Shown here: positions 1-4,364 of the stretch, in pieces
Position numbering within the stretch: position 1 is the stretch's first letter
Layout of the letters: each line of letters begins with the position of its first letter
Source of the DNA: Pseudooctadecabacter sp.
GTDB lineage: Bacteria > Pseudomonadota > Alphaproteobacteria > Rhodobacterales > Rhodobacteraceae
Assembly: GCA_020628265.1 (NCBI GenBank)
Contig: JAHDFG010000160.1
Location: forward strand, 1 to 5,132
Direction: 5' to 3'
DNA: 5,132 nucleotides
The notes under the pieces: model-generated
Told to the model about the DNA's origin: nothing
What the model saw: only the letters and a program-made list of their open reading frames with translations
Databases searched by the model: none
Made by a program: the position numbers and the translations under genes

Positions 1-49
1 CTGCTTCGGGAGCAGGGGGTCGGAGGTTCGAATCCTCTCTGCCCGACCA
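1..49 (+). tRNA. tRNA-Pro (anticodon CGG), 5'-truncated by window edge
   Basis: This is the 3' 49 nt of a proline tRNA, which reads CCG codons. The window opens inside the anticodon stem. CTGC (1-4) pairs with GCAG (12-15) around the seven-base loop TTCGGGA (5-11), which places CGG at positions 34-36 of the tRNA. GGGTC is a five-base variable loop. The T arm is GGAGG / TTCGAAT / CCTCT (22-38), followed by the acceptor strand CTGCCCG, discriminator A and an encoded CCA (47-49). Counting back from CCA, base 1 falls exactly at tRNA position 28, with no gap or insertion. From memory, the variable loop and T arm match the E. coli CGG-reading tRNA-Pro. The missing 5' acceptor strand should read close to CGGGCAG. 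No integrase or att-like repeat follows it. Confidence 0.95.
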
Positions 50-63
50 TTTACCTACAGCGT

Positions 64-1287
64 TTAGATAACAGCGGCCTCGGCAAAGGGGCGGCCCTCG
101 GCGATCCGGTCGTAGCCGAACGGACTCAGATCTAGCGTTTGGAAAGCGCCATGGACCAACAGTTCGGACAAGCCGCGACCCAAGGCGGGCGATTGCTGCA
201 ACCCGTGACCGGACAGCCCGTTGGCAAAAAAGAAGTTCCGAACCTCTGAATGCGGCCCGATGATCGCATTGGCGTCCAATGTGTTCATATCGTAGTGACC
301 CGCCCATTCGGTCACGACCTTGATCGCCTCGAACTGGGGAATGCGGGTGGCGATGGTGGGCCAGATGGTGTCTTCCCACAGCCCGTGATCCATTGAGAAG
401 TCATCGAAGTCGGGTGGGGTGTCGACGGCGGATTGCCCCCCCGCGATGTAGGTCTCTGGCCCATCCTGACGGAAATGCACACCCGAGGGGTCGATCGTCA
501 GCGGCAAATCGCGGTCCAACGGCTTTTCCGCGCTGAACACCCATGTGAACCGTTTGCGTGGTTCAATAGGGATCGTGATGCCAGCCATTGCCGCTGTTTT
601 TGCCCCGCGTGTCCCGCTGGCGTTGACCACCTGCCCGCACCCGACAACCGTTCCGTCAGCCAGCGTCACGCTGTCGACTGCCGAGCCTTGGGCGTTGCAG
701 GTCAGGTCCACGACTTCTCCGGCGATGTACTCAACCCCTCGTTCCCGCGCCGACCGGCGCCACCAGTCAAAGACGGTGCCCCCGTCCCAATAGCCTTCGT
801 TCAGGGTGTTGAGGCTGCCCAGTATGATGTCGTCCACGGCATAGAACGGATATTCCCGCCGGATGTCCTGAGGTGACAGGATGCGCGTACCGGCCCCCAG
901 TGACTGCTGCACGTCGCAGGCGGCGCGCAGGTGGTCGGCAAACCTGTCCGTGTCCGCCAGATACATATAGCCAAAGTTCTGGATCGTAAGCGTTGGCACC
1001 CGCGGATCGTCGCCCATAATCGCTTTGAAGTTGGCAATGAATTCCGCCCCGAATTGAGACACCTGAACATTCAGCGGGTTGCTAAACTGCTGCCGGATGC
1101 AGGAATTCGTGTGTGCCGTCGCGCAGTTGGCGTAGGACGGGTCCTTTTCAATCACAAGGACGCGGCCGTCGAAATCTGCATTGTCTGACAGGAACCAAGC
1201 GACGGACGAGCCATACATCGCCCCGCCGATGATCACGACGTCATATGAGCTGTGTTTCGGCGTGCTTGAGAAGGTCGCAGCGTTCAT
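64..1287 (-). CDS. FAD-dependent oxidoreductase, DadA/DAO (glycine/D-amino acid oxidase-like) family
   Basis: This is a 407-residue flavoprotein, a usual length for single-domain DAO-family enzymes, which oxidise amines, amino acids or N-methylated compounds. The N-terminal Rossmann FAD-binding fold starts at residue 15 with YDVVIIGGAMYGSS. Its dinucleotide loop is GGAMYG (21-26), so Ala23 replaces the second Gly of GxGxxG. Strand 2 ends in the acidic Glu47 (VLVIEKD), which would bind the FAD ribose. The C-terminal FAD-contact motif GLSGHGLQQSPALGRG (357-372) is typical of the family. There is no signal peptide, so it is probably cytoplasmic. The ATG at 1285-1287 has an AGGGAG ribosome site 6 nt upstream (1294-1299). 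The gene diverges from the iron-binding-protein gene and ends 14 nt from the tRNA, facing it. The family assignment is firm. The substrate is not visible (sarcosine, dimethylglycine and a D-amino acid are all possible), and an iron link is only inferred from position. Confidence 0.9.
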   Translation of the reverse strand: MNAATFSSTPKHSSYDVVIIGGAMYGSSVAWFLSDNADFDGRVLVIEKDPSYANCATAHTNSCIRQQFSNPLNVQVSQFGAEFIANFKAIMGDDPRVPTLTIQNFGYMYLADTDRFADHLRAACDVQQSLGAGTRILSPQDIRREYPFYAVDDIILGSLNTLNEGYWDGGTVFDWWRRSARERGVEYIAGEVVDLTCNAQGSAVDSVTLADGTVVGCGQVVNASGTRGAKTAAMAGITIPIEPRKRFTWVFSAEKPLDRDLPLTIDPSGVHFRQDGPETYIAGGQSAVDTPPDFDDFSMDHGLWEDTIWPTIATRIPQFEAIKVVTEWAGHYDMNTLDANAIIGPHSEVRNFFFANGLSGHGLQQSPALGRGLSELLVHGAFQTLDLSPFGYDRIAEGRPFAEAAVI

Positions 1288-1293
1288 TTCAGT

Positions 1294-1299
1294 CTCCCT
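1294..1299 (-). promoter_or_regulatory. Ribosome binding site for the FAD oxidoreductase
   Basis: The minus strand reads AGGGAG, then six bases, then the ATG at 1287-1285. This is a good Shine-Dalgarno match at normal spacing. It supports the 407-codon start over later in-frame starts, which would cut into the Rossmann fold beginning at residue 15. Confidence 0.7.
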
Positions 1300-1326
1300 G
1301 TTCCACTGGGCCGCAAAAGCCTTTCA

Positions 1327-1336
1327 CGGTCAAGAA
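1327..1336 (-). promoter_or_regulatory. Candidate -35 element facing the oxidoreductase gene (left arm of a 10-bp inverted repeat)
   Basis: On the minus strand this reads TTCTTGACCG and contains TTGACC, a five-of-six match to the sigma-70 -35 consensus. It is 40 nt upstream of the oxidoreductase ATG. No convincing -10 hexamer lies 16-18 nt downstream. An alternative minus-strand -10 is GATAAT at 1351-1356, which would have a poor -35. The identical decamer occurs in the opposite orientation at 1376-1385. The assignment as a promoter is inference; the sequence identity of the two arms is directly visible. Confidence 0.35.
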
Positions 1337-1354
1337 AAAGGGGAGGTGGAATTA

Positions 1355-1373
1355 TCCGATTATTTTTGTCGGA
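1355..1373. promoter_or_regulatory. Imperfect dyad TCCGA-N9-TCGGA, possible operator
   Basis: TCCGA (1355-1359) and TCGGA (1369-1373) are inverted around an AT-rich nine-base spacer. Scattered further pairing extends to about 1351-1377. The dyad lies between the two opposed TTGACC elements and overlaps the minus-strand GATAAT. It is in the most AT-rich part of the intergenic region. It does not match the TGA-N9-TCA iron box, and I cannot assign a regulator. It could be chance or a weak second site. Confidence 0.3.
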
Positions 1374-1375
1374 AA

Positions 1376-1407
1376 TTCTTGACCGCCTTCTTGGCGCGCT
1401 GTAACTG
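1376..1407 (+). promoter_or_regulatory. Candidate promoter for the iron-binding-protein gene
   Basis: TTGACC at 1379-1384, within TTCTTGACCG, is a five-of-six -35 match. The best -10 candidates are TGTAAC at 1400-1405 (four of six, 15-nt spacer) and TAACTG at 1402-1407 (weak, 17-nt spacer). The iron-box palindrome overlaps or directly follows the -10, so a bound repressor would block initiation. The -35 is reasonable. The -10 is uncertain, as is common in alphaproteobacterial promoters. Confidence 0.45.
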
Positions 1408-1421
1408 ACAAAAAAAGTCAG
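1405..1421. promoter_or_regulatory. Iron-responsive operator, IRO/RirA-type box (TGA-N9-TCA)
   Basis: CTGAC (1405-1409), seven A residues, then GTCAG (1417-1421) form a perfect 17-bp palindrome. It contains TGA at 1406-1408 and TCA at 1418-1420 with exactly nine bases between them. This is the published iron-rhodo-box consensus, bound by the Rrf2-family Fe-S repressor RirA or a relative in Rhizobiales and Rhodobacterales. It ends 18 nt before the ATG of a ferric-iron binding protein, the expected target class. The fit of motif and gene makes iron-replete repression likely. Binding itself is inferred. Confidence 0.72.
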
Positions 1422-1429
1422 ATTAAAAC

Positions 1430-1434
1430 AGGAG
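1430..1434 (+). promoter_or_regulatory. Ribosome binding site for the iron-binding protein
   Basis: AGGAG lies 5 nt before the ATG at 1440-1442. It selects this start over the ATG at 1435, which abuts the site directly and would read only two codons before TGA. Confidence 0.8.
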
Positions 1435-1439
1435 ATGAC

Positions 1440-2450
1440 ATGACCAACCGTTCGTTGACCCTCGCCGCCCTGCTGATCAGCACAGCAGCGCCATCCTTTG
1501 CGCAGGAGTTGAACCTCTATTCCTCGCGCCACTACGACACCGACGAGCGTCTGTATTCCGATTTTGAGGAACTGACCGGCATCACCATCAACCGCATCGA
1601 GGGCAACGCGGACGAGTTGATCACCCGCATGGAAGCAGAGGGTGCAAACTCCCCCGCTGACGTGTTCCTGACGGTCGACACGGTCCGCATCACCCGCGCC
1701 AAGGAACTTGGCCTGTTGCAACCGGTCGAAAGTGACGTGCTGGAGGCCGCAGTTCCCGCGTATCTGCAGGACGAGGACAACCAGTGGTTCGCATTCTCCC
1801 AGCGGGCACGGATCCTGTTCTACGATGTGAACGACGTCCCGAACCCGCCGCAGACCTACGAAGACCTCGCCAACCCCGAATATGCGGGTCAGGTCTGCAT
1901 CCGGTCGTCGTCAAACGTCTACACCCAGAACATCGTGGCAGCATTGGTCGCGCATTGGGGTGAAGAGGCGACGCAGGAATGGGCGAATGGAGTTGTGGCC
2001 AACTTTGCCCGCGACCCGCAGGGCGGTGACACCGACCAGCTGCGCGGCATCGTGTCAGGCGAGTGTGATATCTCGATGTCTAACACTTACTACTTTGCCC
2101 GCTCCATCCGTCGGGACGTCAGCGACCTGTCCGGCCAGTCCGACATGATCCGCTGGGTGTTCCCGAACCAGAACGACATTGGCGCACATATGAACATCTC
2201 CGGCGGTGGTGTTGCGGCCAATGCGCCGAACTACGACAACGCGGTCCTGTTCCTTGAGTACCTCGCCTCGGCGCAGGCTCAGGAATACTTCTCAGCCGGG
2301 AATGACGAATACCCTGCGGTTCCCGGTGTGGCCCTTGCCCCGTCGGTCGCCGAGCTGGGCTTCTTCCGTGCAGACGACATCGCGCTGAGTGATATTGCCG
2401 ACAACATCGACGCCGCCGTCGAAATTCTGGGCAACGCCGGCTGGCAGTAA
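1440..2450 (+). CDS. fbpA: Fe(3+) ABC transporter substrate-binding protein (FbpA/FutA/AfuA type)
   Basis: This 336-residue periplasmic protein captures ferric iron and delivers it to an inner-membrane ABC permease. Residues 1-21 are a signal peptide with basic Arg4, a hydrophobic core and the cleavage site SFA|QE. The mature protein opens with LNLYSSRHYDTDERL (24-38), the characteristic first strand of FutA-like iron binders. Likely iron ligands are His31/Tyr32, Tyr161 (SSSNVY) and the Tyr217-Tyr218 pair (SNTYY), following family knowledge. Cys153 (GQVCIRSSSN) and Cys209 (GECDIS) could form a disulphide in the oxidising periplasm. The length is normal and no residue expected for iron binding is obviously missing. 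An iron-box palindrome lies just upstream and a strong terminator just downstream, so the gene is probably monocistronic. Its presumed permease is on the opposite strand, converging on it. The symbol is a family label; afuA or futA would serve equally well. Confidence 0.95.
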   Translation: MTNRSLTLAALLISTAAPSFAQELNLYSSRHYDTDERLYSDFEELTGITINRIEGNADELITRMEAEGANSPADVFLTVDTVRITRAKELGLLQPVESDVLEAAVPAYLQDEDNQWFAFSQRARILFYDVNDVPNPPQTYEDLANPEYAGQVCIRSSSNVYTQNIVAALVAHWGEEATQEWANGVVANFARDPQGGDTDQLRGIVSGECDISMSNTYYFARSIRRDVSDLSGQSDMIRWVFPNQNDIGAHMNISGGGVAANAPNYDNAVLFLEYLASAQAQEYFSAGNDEYPAVPGVALAPSVAELGFFRADDIALSDIADNIDAAVEILGNAGWQ

Positions 2451-2472
2451 GCTGAGCATCAGAGCATCAATC

Positions 2473-2499
2473 AAAGCGGGCCTTCGGGCCCGCTTTTTT
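2473..2499 (+). terminator. Rho-independent terminator of the iron-binding-protein gene
   Basis: A perfect ten-base stem, AAAGCGGGCC (2473-2482) with GGCCCGCTTT (2487-2496), closes a TTCG tetraloop and runs into a T tract that is six T's long (2494-2499). It starts 22 nt after the stop codon. The stop codon of the converging permease gene (2498-2500) lies at the end of the T tract, so the same hairpin is transcribed from the other strand too. In that direction only three U's follow the stem, so termination there would be weaker. Confidence 0.93.
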
Positions 2500-4165
2500 A
2501 TGTGTTCCGGCCGAGCGTCCGGCACAGAAGGATCACCGGCAGCAGCCCGACGGCGACGATCACAAGGCTGGGCACCGCCGCGCCCTCCAGACGTTCGTCC
2601 GAGGCCAGACGGTAGGCTTGCACCGCCAGCGTGTCCCAATTGAAGGGCCGGATGATCAGCGTCGCGGGCAGCTCTTTCATCACATCGACGAAGACGACCA
2701 GCAGCGCGGTCAGAAGGCTCGGGGTCAGCAGCGGGATATGCACCCTACGGATAGTCCCTGTCGCGGTCTGGCCCAGCAGCCGTGATGCGGCGTCGATATT
2801 GTCGCTAACCTGTGCGATCCCGCCCTCATAGGCCCCGATGGCCGCGGCCATAAAGCGGATCATGTAGGCCGCGATCAGCAACCAGATCGACCCCGTGATC
2901 AGCAGGCCGGTCGAAATACCGAACGTGGCCTCCATCCATGCATCAAGTGCGTTGTCGAAACGGGCAAAGGGGACCAGCAGGCCGACGGCAATTACCCCAC
3001 CGGGGACAGCATATCCAAGTCGGCCGATGTAAAGGGCGGCCTGACTTGTGGCATCCTTGCGAATGCGATTGAAGCTGCCCAACAGCACGGCCGCCCCGAC
3101 TGTCAGAACAGCAGCAATCGCCGCGAGTGTGACGGAATTCGTGAGGAAGCCGATGTAGCGGCGGGACAGAAGGTTCTGTTCGGATTCGAATGCCATCGTG
3201 CCAAGGGCCATCACCGGAAACACGACGCCCAGCAGGACCGGAATGGCGCACAGGGCCGTTGCTGCCCATTTGCTCCAACCGGACAGCTTGATAGGGGCCA
3301 TGCGCTCGATGCGTTTGCCATTGTGGAATTGTGACGAGCCGCGACTTTGCCGTTCCAATAGGGCCAGCAGTAGGGCAAAGGCCAACAATCCAAGCGCCAG
3401 TTGCGACGCCGCTGCGCGATCTGCCAGCGACACGAAACTGGTGTAGATGCCGGTCGAGAATGTGCGGACGCTGAAATAGGCGACCGTTCCGAAGTCCGCG
3501 ATCGTCTCCATCAGGGCAAGCAGCACCCCCGCCGCAATCGCCGGACGGGCGAGAGGGAGGGAGACGGTCAGGAACGCAGCCCAAGGCCCACGACCCAAGG
3601 CACGGGCCGCAAGAAACGTCGTCGCGGACTGACGCAGGAACGCTGTTCGTGCGAGGAGGTAGACATAAGGGTAAAGCACAAGCGTCAGCATTGCCGCCGC
3701 CCCGCCGAGTGACCGGATTTCAGGGAACCAATAGTCCCGTGGCCCCCAGCCCATCACATCGCGGAGTGTCGACTGGACGATGCCGGGATGGTCCAGAATA
3801 TGGGTATAGGCGTAGGCCAGAACGTAGGCCGGAAAGGCCAGTGGGATCACCAAGGCGATCTCGAAAAGACGTCTTCCTGGAAACTCGGTCATCGTGACGA
3901 GCCACGCAGCACCTGTGCCAATCGAAAACGTCCCGAGGCCGACGATCAGCACCAGCAGTAGCGTGTTGCGTGTGAATTCGCCCAGCACCGTTTCGGCCAG
4001 CATGCGGACCGACTCCGTGCTGCCAGCGAGCGCGCCGATCAGCACAGCAGCCAATGGCAGCAGGCAAAGCGTCGCGACCAGAACGGCACAGACCAGCATG
4101 GCGCGGTCGCCAAACAGGCGTGTCCGCGACCTGTCTGCCTTAGTGTTGGTTGCAAGCTCGGCCAT
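2498..4165 (-). CDS. fbpB: Ferric iron ABC transporter permease, fused two-domain FbpB type
   Basis: This 555-residue inner-membrane protein carries two fused binding-protein-dependent permease domains, the usual FbpB/SfuB architecture, so one chain supplies the whole channel. About twelve hydrophobic segments are visible, roughly at 21-46, 66-92, 101-123, 154-176, 203-222, 252-270, 298-325, 341-364, 377-403, 416-441, 478-497 and 530-549. Each half has a cytoplasmic EAA-type coupling loop: AARALGRGPWAAFLTVSLPL (186-205) and DAASRLLGQTATGTIRRVHI (458-477). These contact the ATPase, whose gene is not in the window. The half junction near 271-297 is polar and basic. The start is ATG at 4163-4165; an in-frame TAG four codons upstream rules out an ATG extension. 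No clear Shine-Dalgarno precedes it. It lies 40 nt behind ccoS on the same strand and converges with the iron-binding-protein gene. Thiamine or other oxyanion permeases of related architecture are less likely given that neighbour. Confidence 0.92.
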   Translation of the reverse strand: MAELATNTKADRSRTRLFGDRAMLVCAVLVATLCLLPLAAVLIGALAGSTESVRMLAETVLGEFTRNTLLLVLIVGLGTFSIGTGAAWLVTMTEFPGRRLFEIALVIPLAFPAYVLAYAYTHILDHPGIVQSTLRDVMGWGPRDYWFPEIRSLGGAAAMLTLVLYPYVYLLARTAFLRQSATTFLAARALGRGPWAAFLTVSLPLARPAIAAGVLLALMETIADFGTVAYFSVRTFSTGIYTSFVSLADRAAASQLALGLLAFALLLALLERQSRGSSQFHNGKRIERMAPIKLSGWSKWAATALCAIPVLLGVVFPVMALGTMAFESEQNLLSRRYIGFLTNSVTLAAIAAVLTVGAAVLLGSFNRIRKDATSQAALYIGRLGYAVPGGVIAVGLLVPFARFDNALDAWMEATFGISTGLLITGSIWLLIAAYMIRFMAAAIGAYEGGIAQVSDNIDAASRLLGQTATGTIRRVHIPLLTPSLLTALLVVFVDVMKELPATLIIRPFNWDTLAVQAYRLASDERLEGAAVPSLVIVAVGLLPVILLCRTLGRNT

Positions 4166-4205
4166 GGCGATCAGCTAGCGCAGACAGGCGGTCGCGTCCA
4201 TAGGA
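4166..4205 (-). other. 40-nt spacer between ccoS and the iron permease gene
   Basis: There is no hairpin with a U tract and no recognisable -35/-10 pair, so read-through from ccoIS into the permease gene is the simplest reading. On the minus strand it holds an eight-codon reading frame (ATG at 4201-4199, TAG at 4177-4175) in the same frame as the permease, ending three codons before its ATG. The frame has no ribosome site and is probably fortuitous. Confidence 0.5.
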
Positions 4206-4364
4206 CTAGTCGGCTGGCGTATCGTCGTAATCTTCCCGCAGGATGCGGGCGCTGTCGCCATCGGGGTCATCATATTGATCCGACCGCAGCGTCCACCAGA
4301 ATGCAGCCAGTCCCACAGCGCCTAGACCGAGAGAGACAGGGATAAGAACAGCAAGGACGTCCAT
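4206..4364 (-). CDS. ccoS: CcoS, cbb3-type cytochrome oxidase assembly/maturation protein
   Basis: This 52-codon gene encodes a small membrane protein needed for cofactor maturation of cytochrome cbb3 oxidase. One transmembrane helix spans about residues 4-24 (LAVLIPVSLGLGAVGLAAFWW). The conserved family tail follows: TLRSDQYDDPDGDSARIL (25-42), where the family pattern is LRSGQYDDxxGDAxRIL. The C-terminus is acidic (REDYDDTPAD). Length is typical of CcoS, around 50 residues. Its ATG (4362-4364) overlaps the TGA of ccoI (4364-4366) as TGATG on the minus strand, so translation is probably coupled and no separate Shine-Dalgarno is needed. The ccoI-ccoS order matches the usual ccoGHIS cluster. 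The stop TAG is at 4206-4208. Identification rests on motif, size and neighbour, all agreeing. Confidence 0.95.
   Translation of the reverse strand: MDVLAVLIPVSLGLGAVGLAAFWWTLRSDQYDDPDGDSARILREDYDDTPAD

Noticed and set aside
1..63. tRNA 3' end as an integration (att) site
   Set aside because: No integrase, phage gene or direct repeat of the tRNA 3' end was seen in the window, and the neighbours look like ordinary chromosomal genes.
1181..1408. 75-codon plus-strand frame crossing the divergent intergenic region
   Set aside because: Its first half is antisense to the Rossmann fold of the oxidoreductase and its second half spans the promoters. It has no domain and no convincing ribosome site.
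1435..1443. Alternative ATG upstream of the iron-binding protein (ATG ACA TGA)
   Set aside because: It reads only two codons and abuts the Shine-Dalgarno with no spacer. The ATG at 1440 has correct spacing and yields a proper signal peptide.
1284..1721. 145-codon minus-strand open frame overlapping the control region and the start of the iron-binding-protein gene
   Set aside because: It is antisense to a well-supported gene, has low-complexity Arg/Gly-rich content, shows no family motif, and would run through the divergent control region. It is a shadow of high-GC coding sequence.
2943..3584. 213-codon minus-strand frame inside the permease gene
   Set aside because: It lies in an alternative frame of the same strand as the permease, which has the transmembrane and EAA-loop signatures. 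The alternative product is Pro/Arg/Gly-rich with no recognisable domain.
4204..4211. GACTAGTC eight-base palindrome at the end of ccoS
   Set aside because: It overlaps the ccoS stop codon and is too short to stand as an operator or terminator. It is expected by chance at this length.
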